Shown here one piece after another: positions 18,552 through 29,133 of a stretch of DNA of 64,000 nt (positions within the stretch are counted from its first letter, which is position 1; each line of letters opens with the position of its first letter). A program made the position numbers and the translations under genes. The DNA is from Sulfurisphaera javensis. Its GTDB lineage: Archaea > Thermoproteota > Thermoprotei_A > Sulfolobales > Sulfolobaceae. The stretch covers positions 2,355,812-2,419,811 of the forward strand of contig NZ_AP031322.1 of the NCBI RefSeq assembly GCF_041154675.1. The letters are read 5' to 3'. The notes under the pieces are model-generated. The model did not search any database, was not told where the DNA came from, and saw nothing but the letters and a program-made list of their open reading frames with translations.

Positions 18552-18621
18552 GAGGGGAAGGCTTAGTTGATACCATAACTATTCATGCCTCCCCAAGCAA
18601 TATCCCTTAATAAAGTATTGC
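18552..18621. other. Stem-rich block, possible RNA or relic
   Basis: Two nested-style inverted repeats follow each other: AGGGGAAGGC with GCCTCCCC (18553-18595, one bulge), and AGCAATA with TATTGCT (18596-18621). The density of pairing is unusual for the surrounding AT-rich DNA. It could be a structured RNA or the end of a miniature transposon; no promoter is clear. Confidence 0.3.
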
Positions 18622-18895
18622 TAAACTAATTTAAATTAGATTAAAAATATTGTTGAATACTCACGAATATTCTAGTGAAGGACTATCTAATTATTTATTA
18701 TATAGAAATAAATTTGGACTCTAGTAATAACTCTTTTGCTCAAAAATCTTACATACTTCTAGCCACTGTAAGCGTGTTTTAAAGTATAAATGAGAAAATT
18801 AATTCTTATTCATATGTTAAATTATCATAAAATAATAGTTCAAAAATCTGATTTTAATCTTCTTAATGCAAATATTATGCTTAGCTTTTAGTATG

Positions 18896-20728
18896 TTATC
18901 TCAAGTAATATTGCCCAACGACCCTAACTTTAACCTTAACTAGTTTACCTTTAGCATAAATAATTAAGTACCCTTCGTAAACCATATTTGGATAATAGAA
19001 GACATATGGAAATAAAAATGAAATATTGTTTACACCAACTCTTATTGGGTACATTAATGGTACTAAAAGTCCAAATAGCCGAAATCCTATTACCATTCCA
19101 TCAGTTTTACTATTAATAAGTAATTGAACTAAGCCATTATTTATAACGCCTAATTGAACTTGTTCAAACATTTTTTGAATTTCTTTGTATTTTCTCCAAC
19201 TCCTATATGTCAATACTCCTACACTAGAAAATATACCTAATATTGCTAAGACAGAAATTAGAAATACGTTAATAGAAGTGACAAGAGTTTCATATAAAGG
19301 CTCTGTTACTGTTAAATGTTGTCCTATGTTTATCATGCATGTACCATTCAAATAGCCTGTTAGATAAAATGGCAATGAGACATCAATCTTAACTGTTGAA
19401 AAATCATTAACCCATGCAGAATTTGTAATAATACCATTAATTTTAACAAGGTAGGGAGACTTAACAACAACTAAATATTGCTTTATCGTTTCTGGATTAA
19501 ATACATATGAAGAATTAACAATTATCACACTGTTTAAATTAGACACTACTTCATATCTAGTCTCATTATTTAAATAATAGTATTTGTTAAGGTCTATTGA
19601 GATAATAGTTCCATTCTTATACCAACCAGAATGAAAAACACTTTCATGGCCATTGATACTAGCATTTATTGCAAAGGGAAAAACTACGTTAATATAATAA
19701 TGATAATTAATTTTACTTCCATTAATTACTATTCCTATTGGTCTGTCATTAGGAGTTACTGTTATAGTTTTTCCATTAACCTTTATTATTAAAGGATAGG
19801 AGATATAAGATACAAAAGATTTCGTTAATGTGTTATTTACGTAAATCGGATAAGTAGAAGTTATATTTACGAAAGTCAGAGCTGGTGAAGGAGGATTTAT
19901 TGTAACTGTTTTAGGCGAAATTGAACCTATAGTAACTAATGCATACTTATTTACACTTTTGGTAACAAGATCACAAGCACTTTCACCAGTGTCATTACCG
20001 TAAGTATAAAGCTTGTGAAATGCTATCCAATTTCCATCATTATAATAGTACATTGCTAAATAAGAAGTCATAGAAGTAAAGTTAGCACATGCTCCGTTAG
20101 CAAATCCACCCCAAACTAGCTCACTATCCATTAATAAACCATTTTGAGGTGTTCGTGAATCATTAATTACTATATAAGCTGATTTGACTTAACTAATAGG
20201 AATGAAAACCTTATCAAAAGTTACAATACTTGATGGAGTTAAGTTACTTCCATTTTGAACTATGATATAATTGAAATAAACAGTTACACCAGAAGAATTA
20301 TAACTTTCATTTATCATCATATAAAAAGCTAAAGGTAATGAATAATGCATGTGATAAAATGTATAAACATAGATACCATTAATTATTCCACCTTTTCCAT
20401 AAACTTGAGTCATGTTAGCTGCAGGTAAGGTTGAATTCCAAACATTATCTGCAAAGAACAATTCACTACCGTTAAAAGATGCTACATTCTGCAACCAGAA
20501 ATAATAAGTGTTTGTAGGTGTATTAGCTTCTAAAATTACGTTAAGTTGAAGAGAAGATCCGTTTGGTAAACAAGTAGAATAATTAACAGACAAAGCAGTT
20601 ATATTTGCAAATCCTAAAACTGAAGAAGTGTATATAGGCCCTTGATGAGCAGAAATTCCTGCTGGTAATTGAGAAAATGTTATAATCGGTGATAAGAGAA
20701 GTATAAAAGATAATATTAACCATCGCAT
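18896..20728 (-). pseudogene. Thermopsin-like secreted protein with an in-frame stop
   Basis: One reading frame from ATG 20728 to 18896 interrupted only by TAA at 20189-20191. The first part has a signal peptide ([14 protein letters not shown], about 19 residues) and thermopsin-family sequence: [41 protein letters not shown]. The second continues with LVWGGFANGACANF, then strand-rich extracellular sequence, a transmembrane helix (INVFLISVLAILGIF) and a C-terminal domain like that of DUF973 proteins. Thermopsins are acid proteases, but no catalytic residues are established here. Sense on both sides of the TAA means a recent nonsense mutation or readthrough. Full length would be about 610 residues, anchored in the membrane. 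Confidence 0.7.
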
Positions 20729-21156
20729 GATAAATGTTAATAGTCCAATAGCTTTAAAATTAATCTTTAGAGATTGTATTAAACAATTGTAATAAAATGA
20801 AAAATTCTCTCAATATAACATAATAGGAAAATATAAGAAATTGAGAAAAAGTCCTTTATTTTGTATTGTTACACACGCTCAGATTGAAAATCCAGTTAAG
20901 TAGAAAAATTAAGGTATTGGCAATCTCTTTGTAAAGATTGAAAGAGAATATTTAAGAAAGAACATAGAAAAATAAGTCTTAATATGAGCTAGAATACTCT
21001 TGATAACAAAAAACTAGCAATAAAGTTATGAAGATAGTAAATTTCAGCGAAGTTAATATTAGTAAAATCATAAGTAACTTTATGTTATATCGATTATGTT
21101 TAAGAATCAAATACCTAATCTTAAGTTAAATAAGGAGAGAAATTGATAAAGAAAAA
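20729..21156. other. Divergent intergenic region
   Basis: About 430 bases between the thermopsin-like gene and the zinc-ribbon gene, with no coding sequence that I can read. Confidence 0.5.
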
Positions 21157-21166
21157 GTTTTTAAAT
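21157..21166 (+). promoter_or_regulatory. TATA box of the zinc-ribbon gene
   Basis: GTTTTTAAAT centred about 26 bp before the ATG at 21187. This spacing decides that ATG as the start rather than the TTG nine bases earlier. Confidence 0.55.
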
Positions 21167-21186
21167 GGGAAAAAAGATTGTATCAT

Positions 21187-22188
21187 ATGGTTAAGTATTG
21201 TCCTAGATGTGGATATCCAAATCCCGATGAAGCTAATTTCTGCGGTAGATGTGGATATCAGTTTCCACCAATGAATCAACCTCCTACTATGCCCCAGGAA
21301 CAGCCTTATCAACCACCTTATCCTCAACAGCCTTATTCATCACAGCCAACATATCCTCAGCAGCCTTTTCCGTATCAACCACCTTATCCTCAACAACCTT
21401 CAAAGAAAAAGTTTTCAACCAAAGCTATAATAGGCGTAGCTTTAGCAGTTGCTGTAGTTTTAGTAGTTTTCCTAGTAGTATTACCTATGCTTCAACCAAA
21501 ATACACTTTAGCTGATGCTGCATCTGTCGCACATTCCTATTATGGAGGAAATTGGAATACTGATAGTTCTATGTCATATTCTGCCTCTTACGTAGGTCAT
21601 GGTGAATATAAGGTAACTTTCGCAAACGGTACTACAACAACAATGAACATTTATCAACTTAATAACTGTTTCTCTACAGAGCTTTCAATACTCACGGGTG
21701 TTGCCCCCATTCAGTATACTGGAGGATTCTTCTATCCAGAATATTCAAATAGTCTCATACCATATCCTCCAACCAAAGTAGTTCTCGAGGTTATAAATGA
21801 GACCGGTACTAATGTGTCTATTATCCTATTTGGACTCTATTGGAATTACACTCCAAACTATGCATCTTTAGCATATAACATAACGACTGCATTCTTGACA
21901 AATTCAACATATCAAGAACAAATAAGTAGTATGTCTCAGTTATTCTCAAAATACGGAATATACTTCAATATGTATAACTCTGGTGGATATGATTATTTAG
22001 TGATGACAATTAATAACGTTACATTCATGCAACAAAATATTGATGCCTACACTGGATTAAATTGGACTGCCATGGGAGGTATGGCTGGTCTTTCACAAAA
22101 TGATATTGCAGTAGTTATAACAATCAATCTAGCACCTACTCAATCTCAGCTTCACACTTTCCTATCGATGGTAATTAATAGTTTATAA
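21187..22188 (+). CDS. Zinc-ribbon membrane protein with external domain
   Basis: A protein of 333 residues. The N-terminus is a zinc ribbon (CPRCG, then CGRCG 15 residues later). A Pro/Gln-rich linker with repeated PYPQQP follows (about 27-70). One transmembrane helix ([18 protein letters not shown], about 76-95) leads to a C-terminal domain of some 235 residues rich in Asn, Thr and Tyr with many NxT/S sites, typical of a domain outside the cell in Sulfolobales. Topology is therefore cytoplasmic zinc ribbon, external C-terminus. The function is unknown. The ATG is set by the TATA box distance. Confidence 0.7.
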   Translation: MVKYCPRCGYPNPDEANFCGRCGYQFPPMNQPPTMPQEQPYQPPYPQQPYSSQPTYPQQPFPYQPPYPQQPSKKKFSTKAIIGVALAVAVVLVVFLVVLPMLQPKYTLADAASVAHSYYGGNWNTDSSMSYSASYVGHGEYKVTFANGTTTTMNIYQLNNCFSTELSILTGVAPIQYTGGFFYPEYSNSLIPYPPTKVVLEVINETGTNVSIILFGLYWNYTPNYASLAYNITTAFLTNSTYQEQISSMSQLFSKYGIYFNMYNSGGYDYLVMTINNVTFMQQNIDAYTGLNWTAMGGMAGLSQNDIAVVITINLAPTQSQLHTFLSMVINSL

Positions 22189-22350
22189 TTTTTTATATTT
22201 CTTGACTTGAATAGAAAACTTTAACTCATGTTTAGTTCTTAAAAATTGAAAATCATGAGTAGTTTATTAAACCATATTATTAATCCTTTAGGCTGAGGAA
22301 GCAGATACATAAATAGCCTAACATTTTTAAAACTCAATTGCTTATCTAAC

Positions 22351-23007
22351 ATGATGAGTGTAAATTTAGTTTTCGGATTAGGGTTCACATCAGAGTACAT
22401 AATTAGGATAATAGCAAATAGAGGTATTAGCGATGTAAAAGAAGTATATCTTTTCTCTGTATGGAATGTTGATGAGTTTAGAAAAAGACAATCGGAAGAG
22501 ACTATAAATACTGTAATGAAAGTCCTTTCAGCTGCGGGAGTAAAAGAAATTCGACCAAAGTATCTAAATATTGATACTACTTTCGACGATATAGTATTAC
22601 AAATAGCTGAAGTAGTTAGAGGAGAAAACCTTGAATTCTATTTAATTGGAGGGATGAGAGTCCTTAACCTTGCATTATATTATTATGCGATGTTAGCCCA
22701 ACAAGTTGGTAAAAAAGTAAAAATATTATCCTTCACAGAGGATATGGAAAAAAGATATGAATTACCAGCTAAAATTCCAAGGAAAATAGGAGAAAACCAC
22801 GTGGAAATTTTAAGATTAATGAGTGATGAGAAAGATTGGGAAATTGAGAATATTTCAAAACAATTAGGAAAATCTTTGTCAACAATTTCTAAGCAAATAA
22901 GCGACTTAGAAGAAGAAAATTATATAGAATGTAAATTGAAAAAACCGAAAATATGCAGAATAACAAACTTAGGTAAAATAATAGTTGAATTAGCAAACTC
23001 GAGTTGA
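22351..23007 (+). CDS. Csa3-like CARF/winged-helix regulator
   Basis: A 218-residue protein with an N-terminal CARF-type Rossmann domain and a C-terminal winged helix. LVFGLGFTSEYIIRII marks the first strand and helix; IGGMRVLNLALY near 105 is the CARF ligand loop. The DNA-binding part is EILRLMSDEKDWEIENISKQLGKS...ISKQISDLEEE (about 155-200). Csa3 proteins regulate cas genes and arrays in Sulfolobales and their CARF domain is expected to sense cyclic oligoadenylate. It lies 6 kb from array 1 with no cas gene beside it, so its target is uncertain. A TATA box (ATTTTTAAAA, 22323-22332) precedes it. Confidence 0.82.
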   Translation: MMSVNLVFGLGFTSEYIIRIIANRGISDVKEVYLFSVWNVDEFRKRQSEETINTVMKVLSAAGVKEIRPKYLNIDTTFDDIVLQIAEVVRGENLEFYLIGGMRVLNLALYYYAMLAQQVGKKVKILSFTEDMEKRYELPAKIPRKIGENHVEILRLMSDEKDWEIENISKQLGKSLSTISKQISDLEEENYIECKLKKPKICRITNLGKIIVELANSS

Positions 23008-23199
23008 TGGTTAGTCTAACGTTTTTAATCTAACCTTCTCACTAACTTTCGTCAAGGTCGGTACTTTCATAGAGTGAACAACTGTTTCCTCATTTAAACG
23101 ACGCTAAAACTGAGTAAAATTAAGCACAATCATTTGACTTCTAACCTTATCAGAAGAATTTCTTGTCAAGAAGGGTCATTATCAACAACACTTGTATCC

Positions 23200-23448
23200 T
23201 CATTCTCTTTCACTAACTACTTCTTCTGAAGTAGGTAAGTTAAGATCCTTTGGTAATCCTTCTTTAAGCCACTTTTCTACTATTTCGCCTACTTTTTTCT
23301 TCATTTCTAACTTCTTTTTAGCCTCATTTAATCCAATCTCAATTATTATGTTAAAAGCTTCATTTATCGATGAGGTAATTCCTTCTTTTACCATTTCCTC
23401 AGCAATCTCAAATACCTCATCCTTTACTTTAATTCTAACAGTTTTCAT
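23200..23448 (-). CDS. VapB-like antitoxin, orphan
   Basis: An 82-residue protein beginning MKTVRIKVKDEVFEIAEEMV, a ribbon-helix-helix DNA-binding start followed by a charged helix (NEAKKKLEMKKKVGEIVEKWLKEG). This is the form of archaeal VapB antitoxins. The ATG at 23446-23448 fits the fold start better than an earlier TTG. A VapC toxin normally follows; the DNA downstream (23040-23199) reads MTLLDKKFF and stops, so the toxin is missing or decayed. It may remain as a lone regulator. Confidence 0.65.
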   Translation of the reverse strand: MKTVRIKVKDEVFEIAEEMVKEGITSSINEAFNIIIEIGLNEAKKKLEMKKKVGEIVEKWLKEGLPKDLNLPTSEEVVSERE

Positions 23449-23857
23449 GTAATACAATTGATTATCCTGTTATATAAGTATTATTTTCGTGACACTGTTG
23501 AATATCTTAAGATATGCTAGAAAAAATCACGTGAATAAAGTCAATCATCAAACAGAATAACTAATGAGGATAAGGGAGTGAATATAATGCTATCATAAAC
23601 TTTGATCATTCAGGCTCTGTGAGTCAGTGTGTGTCCCCTAAGCAGAAATTAATATATTTACGCTCTATAGAGAGATTATAAGGAAGGAAGGATTTATTAT
23701 AATTACTAGTTAGTTTTAAAAATATTCTAGAACTAGAAATAATTTATACCTTGATGACGTTACGAAATTAAACAACAATAGTTCATCTTTCAAATTGTTA
23801 AACCCCTCTATCTCTCAAAAAGTAATCTTTTTTAAAGTCTTTTTCCTACTTCTTTCT

Positions 23858-26666
23858 GTGTGTGATAGTTTCACACTACTTAAAGACTATGCTTACTTAG
23901 TCTACGTAGAAGGCAAAAAAAGATGCTACTAAAACTAACGTTAAGTTCAGAGACTTAGTTGATTGTAAAAATTATACTTCCACCGAACCATATGACTACT
24001 ATCTTTACCCTCATCAAATACAAACATTAGAAGCTTTAGAAAAAGGAAAGAGTGTAATTCTCACAGCATCAACTGGGAGTGGAAAAACTGAAGTCTGGTT
24101 ACTTTACTTTTTGAGGAACTCAACCAACAAGGTATTAGTAATTTACCCAACAAAAGCTTTAGCAAATGATCAGAGCCATAGGCTATACAAAATCCTTAAC
24201 TGCTTAGGTTATGACGTTCACGCTAAGGAGGATAAAGGGATATATTACGGTGATCTCGTAAGATATGATGGTGATACAAGTAGTTATGATGAAGTTAAGA
24301 GAAGTCTTCCTAGAAGTAAAATAATTACTACAAATCCAGACATGTTAATCCTCCACCTTGATTACCTCACAACTCTACAACCAAAATTAATTGTAGTTGA
24401 TGAACTAGACTTTTACGACATAGCTAAGGCAAATGCATTAATTGAAATACTACTAAACTCATTCCCTCACTCACAGTTCGTAATTATAAGCGGTACTTTA
24501 TCAAACCCAGATGACTTAGCAAAAAGACTAAATAATGCTGAAATAGTCAAAGGAGAAGCATTTAAGCCAGAACACAGATACTTCATAATTGTAGGAAAGA
24601 AAGACGAAGTGTAAAAAGTTTATAAAAAACGAGAGTAAACTTCTAAAATATCAAATATACAGTTTTGACGACTTCATTGAGAAAATCTTTGACTTATATT
24701 ATACTGCATCACTCAATATGGACAAAGAGCTAAGGACAGATATTTATGATGCCTTTCTAAAAGATGATGCATAAATTGAAGATTTACTTTCACTTTACAG
24801 AAAATGTGATAATGAGTTAACTATTACCTTCTTCCCGTCTATACTAGAGTGCGAAAAGTTTGGGAAAAATATGGGAATACCAACACACCACTCAAAAGTT
24901 GAAAAAAGACTAGAATTTTGTTAGAAAAGAGGCTAAGAGAAAGGATCGAAAATAACGTTTTCACTGTAAAGACCTTACTTCAAGGAATAGACATAGGTCA
25001 TGCTAAAAGAATAATTCATGTAGACTTACCTTTCTTAGTTAAAGACTTTATTCAAAGGGAAGGGAGAGCTGGAAGAAGAGAAAACCTTGACTTTGTTGAA
25101 AGCATAATTATTCCAAGAGGTTTTGACCCCAGGCTAAGAAATGGTTTTGAAACATTAAAAGTTTGGTTAAGCATAGGTCCAGAAGTAATCATTTATAATC
25201 CCGATAGTCTTTACGTAAAGTTATGGGATGCAGTATTGAAATTGAGGGAAGGGAGAAATTTAGATAACGTAGAGAAAAACTTAGCTGTTTTAGTAAACCT
25301 TATTGACGAAAAAGGGGGAGTGAACTACCACAAACTAAATCACTTCAAGTTTTATGAGATAAACACGGAAAAGAACAGATTAGTAATAGAAAGAGGAGGA
25401 AAAATGGAAGAAGTTGATAGAATTAGCATGAAAGACTTAATTGAGTTTTATCAGCCCGGGTATATTGATTTGTCAAATAAGACAATCGTTAATAAAGTGG
25501 AATACAACCCAGAGAACAAATACTTCACAGTTATCGAAAAGCCAGTAGACGAAATAGAAAATGAGTGTATTAAAGATGGCATTGAGGAATATGAAAGCGT
25601 TCTAATGAGGTGGAGTAAAGAGACTGGAGAATATATCCCTCCAAACTTTGAACTTGATTTAGAGCTAGGAAGAGTTCTGTCAAAAGTCCTTGTTGATATT
25701 CAATTTAAAGGTGAAGGGTTTGTAAAATATAAAGAAGTCCCAAGAGAAGTACGTTGGTATATACTTTCAAGGAAAAGATTGCCAAGCGTAAAAGATGGTA
25801 AGCTTGAGTATGTTTATTATTTTAATAAGATAGACTTAAACTGCAAACCAACTCCTAAAAAAGGAGGTTATGAGGACATAACTTACGCTTATGAAGTTAA
25901 GAATGTTGACGCTGAGGCTGGGATGTCTTTTTTACTCACAGCTTTAAGGCTATTTTACGGAATTAGACCAGATCTAATAAACTACAGCTATTTTGGAGAT
26001 ATACTAAAAATATGGGAGACTTCGCCAGTTGGTTTATTAGAGAAGATTAGGGAAGGAGGGTTGGTAATTAACGGTAAAAAATTAGATTATGATACTTTTT
26101 CAGCATATCTAAACAACGTTAAAGTAGATGAAGCATTTAAAGTCATTTTCTACTCCTTATATCCCGTAGAAGATATTGACTTTGATAAGGCAAGACAAGA
26201 TGCCTTAACATTAGCCTTTAAATTATTCAAAAGGGTTAAGATATTTAACAAGGTTTTACCATCTGCAGTTAGGAATATTGTATTGGATAAGTTAAGGATT
26301 AAGGATAAGGAATTTGTTGGAATAGTTTATCCATTCCTTGGTGGTGTTAATGTAATCACATTAACTAATCCCAAGGAGAAAGAGGTTTTAATGAAGGTAT
26401 TGGAAGCTTCAGAATTCTCAGATGTTATCCTTACAACCTCATATTTCCCAGAACTAGCAAAACTAAGAATTAACGTAGTAAATGTAAAGGAAGAATTTAA
26501 GAAAAAGTTTAATGCTGAAGTTGATCCGTCTGACTTTTCAGAAGAAATTGTGAATCTTGAGCTGGAAATTTCATCGGAAGAAGAAGATGATGAAGAGAAA
26601 ATAAAACAACTTTTCAAGTTAAGGGCTGAGATTATACAAGGCATGGCAAATTATCTCTATAGCTAA
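23858..26666 (+). pseudogene. Broken superfamily 2 helicase
   Basis: A large DExH-type helicase split by mutations. The N-terminal part reads YYLYPHQIQTLEAL, motif I TASTGSGKTEVW (about 24070), motif Ia YPTKALANDQ, and motif II VVDELDFYD (DELD). Frames change at the A-run near 23917, at about 24614 and at about 24915, and there is an in-frame TAA near 24772. The last 582 codons (24918-26666) are open, starting with motif V/VI (TLLQGIDIGHAK...QREGRAGRR) and a long C-terminal region I do not recognise, ending in an acidic tail (SSEEEDDEE). With one repair at each point the product would be about 930 residues. It is probably inactive. Confidence 0.75.
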
Positions 26667-26801
26667 TGTTAAAAAGAGAGTAAGGCAAGAAGTCTAAGAT
26701 TCTGTTTCTCAGTCTGTTTAAAGTAATTCCAGGTAGCCTAGGACTGATTTTTATAAAGAAAGATAAGAGGATTTTCAAAAAAGAGGATAGACATATCTCA
26801 G

Positions 26802-27131
26802 TCACATGAATTTTATATTCTTATAATATTTTTCTTCTTCTAATCTCCTCATCTTCTCAAGTCTTTCAGTTATAATTTCAGCTAACAACTTATGTCCTTT
26901 AGAACTAATAACTTTAGCTCTCTCCTTCTCCTTCTTCTCAATAACCCTAATCATTATAATTACACCATATAAAGGTATAACCATAGTCTTAGATTTCTTA
27001 TCCAATGAAGGTTTGTAAGTAGTGACGTATACATATATATCATTTATCTGAAAGATTAAGGCTGGAAAATCTTGATAAAGTTTTTCAGAGAGCGTAAGGT
27101 AGACCTTCTTCACGGGAACAATTAACTTCAT
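26802..27131 (-). CDS. Hypothetical protein (109 aa)
   Basis: Not recognised. The first 65 residues look strand-rich (KLIVPVKKVYLTL, PALIFQINDIYVYVTTY, TMVIPLYGVIIMIRVI) and the rest is a charged helix (EKKEKERAKVISSKGHKLLAEIITERLEKMRRLEEE). Composition is sensible and it has no overlap with other genes. No membrane helix is certain. It is convergent with the broken helicase. Confidence 0.5.
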   Translation of the reverse strand: MKLIVPVKKVYLTLSEKLYQDFPALIFQINDIYVYVTTYKPSLDKKSKTMVIPLYGVIIMIRVIEKKEKERAKVISSKGHKLLAEIITERLEKMRRLEEEKYYKNIKFM

Positions 27132-29133
27132 ACATTATCACCATAAAAAGAGAGGAGGGTTTTAATCTATTTCCCTCCTTTCAATTGTAGTTAGATCTAC
27201 AACCCTTTCTCTAAGGGTTTCCTCTGAAGGTAGGAGGAACTGTTTCTTCTTATGAGTTAAAAATTGATATTGCATACTGTACAGTAACAATTTCTGGTAT
27301 ATAAATATTTTGTCTCGTATAAATAGCAAATGATGAAGTAGAATTTGGGGAAATTAAGTATTTTGAGTGTCAGTAATGTTATCATTAAGTTATTTCCATT
27401 CTTCCTCAGCTCAATTCTTTCAATCTCTATAAGAGACCATGAATACATTAATTTTATACCTAGTGACGAAACTGTAAGTGAGTCCGACTATCTACTGTTG
27501 CCTTTTTCTCGTTATTTTAAAAGATTTTTAACTTTTACCGCATGTTAGATAAAATCGCTATTTTCAAAAATTGACTATGAGAGTATGTTCATTACGTTGT
27601 CATTTTGCACTTTTTACATTGTATAAATCTTTTCCTTTATGAATTACCTAAAATGGATATACTTCCAATTATCCGAACAAAAAATTATAATCCATGATGA
27701 ACATGCAGAATCTTTCATGATAAGTCTACAATTGTCGAATTTTTACACGCTCTGAAACTTTTTTACGCTATGTGAAAATTCTTTCGGAATGTGTAGGCTT
27801 AAGCGAAAAAATGGTATTTTCTAACTTACTCCAACCGTCTTAACAGGATTTTAAAACTTTATATTGAAGAAAAGTTTACATAAAGAATAAAGAAAGGGAA
27901 TAGAATCTCTTCTTTATTTTTATGTAATACCCCATTATATTATTATAATATGCGGAAAAACTCCTCAAGAATAAAAACTGCTCTTAAAAGTTAGAAAAAT
28001 GCGTCATCAAGAGAGTGAATGAGAAAGTCTTTAATTGAAACGCAAAAGTATTAAGAGAGTTTCGATTGTGGTCTGAAAAATAACATCAACATGGCATTAA
28101 ATCAATTTCTTTCTAATCCTAGATTGTCTAACCACGTTTAATTAACTTGAAATAAATCGACCCCTTGTAACCACAAGTAGGTTCAAGCTATAATCAACCA
28201 TGCAATGCTCCTTGTAAAAGCTTAGTATTAAAACATTAAGACAACTTCTCACTATAGGGGTAAGTATACTCTTTGCTAACAACATATGATCCTGACTTCA
28301 TAATCATCAGTATAATTAACACCACCTCCAGGGAGTTAACTCAGCGAGTGCCTCTAACTCCAATCTAAGGAACACTAACATAACAATTCCAAACAAAGCG
28401 CGAATATAAGTACATTGTCCATCAAAACCTAACCTTGAAATTCTTCATAACGAAGATTAAATAGTGTTGAAAACCTTTTCTTCTCTTTTGATTAAATAAT
28501 AGACTAGCCTAGGAAGTATACTTGAAATACTCCTCTGTTCATATGCATGCAAATCCTTATGATTGTTCGCTAAGCTTGCAAGTTTTAATCTCACAAAATG
28601 TTACAAGTTTTTCATTTGTATTTCTTTTTCCTCTGAGGATCCGTTTTGGATAAGTTATGTTTGAGATTTTCGTTTTTCTCTTCTCTTTTTATTCTTAACT
28701 TGTTATGGTTGGTAAGTTTAGTTTGTTAATTTGTACTCCTAAATTGTGATATGGTGTTTTTGGGCTTAATGTTTTTATATTGAATTGGGGTATCGTAAGC
28801 ATTAACTTTGCAAGGTATTACATTCATGTTGTAACCCTAACACAAGTTTTTTATTAGGGTTTTAAATTTGAATGCACGTAAGAAACTGTTTTTAACGTTT
28901 TGAATTTTTAGCATATTACATGTTGATTTTCATGAGTGTAATTAAACACTCTCATGAAATGGATCCTAAGAATATTAAGGACAACAGCTCTAAGTCTATT
29001 TCTAAAACCACAATTTTTTGTTTCATTATTAACTAAAAAGTTTATGTATAAAAGAAAATTATCCTACACAAGTCGCATAAAATTGTATTGTTAAATTTCA
29101 CTTCAGAACTAATGTTACTACACATCATTAGTT
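27132..29133. other. 2-kb region without a readable gene
   Basis: Two kilobases before array 1 hold no convincing open frame on either strand. Around 28050-28440 the base composition is less AT-rich and short open pieces occur on the minus strand, as in a decayed transposase, but no family can be named. At 28931-28956 an imperfect palindrome (CATGAGTGT ... ACTCTCATG) stands alone. The stretch lies at the trailer end of array 1, not the leader end. Confidence 0.45.

Larger units (their letters stand above)
18046..18895. other. Non-coding stretch
   Basis: 850 bases with no readable gene. It holds copy B of the dispersed repeat and a stem-rich block at 18552-18621; the rest is plain AT-rich DNA. 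Confidence 0.5.

Noticed and set aside
22351-23007. Possibility that this CARF protein is a Csx1/Csm6 effector nuclease
   Set aside because: The C-terminal part is a winged helix, with no HEPN motif, so a regulator is the better call.
23040-23199. VapC toxin gene after the VapB-like gene
   Set aside because: Only about ten codons can be read before stops; no PIN-domain acidic residues are visible.
27257-27548. Two overlapping 63-67 codon frames on opposite strands
   Set aside because: Neither has a promoter at a suitable distance or protein-like composition.
28140-28210. A tRNA-like GGTTCAAGC with a nearby short stem
   Set aside because: No acceptor stem, D arm or anticodon arm can be paired around it. 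I found no tRNA or rRNA gene in the window.
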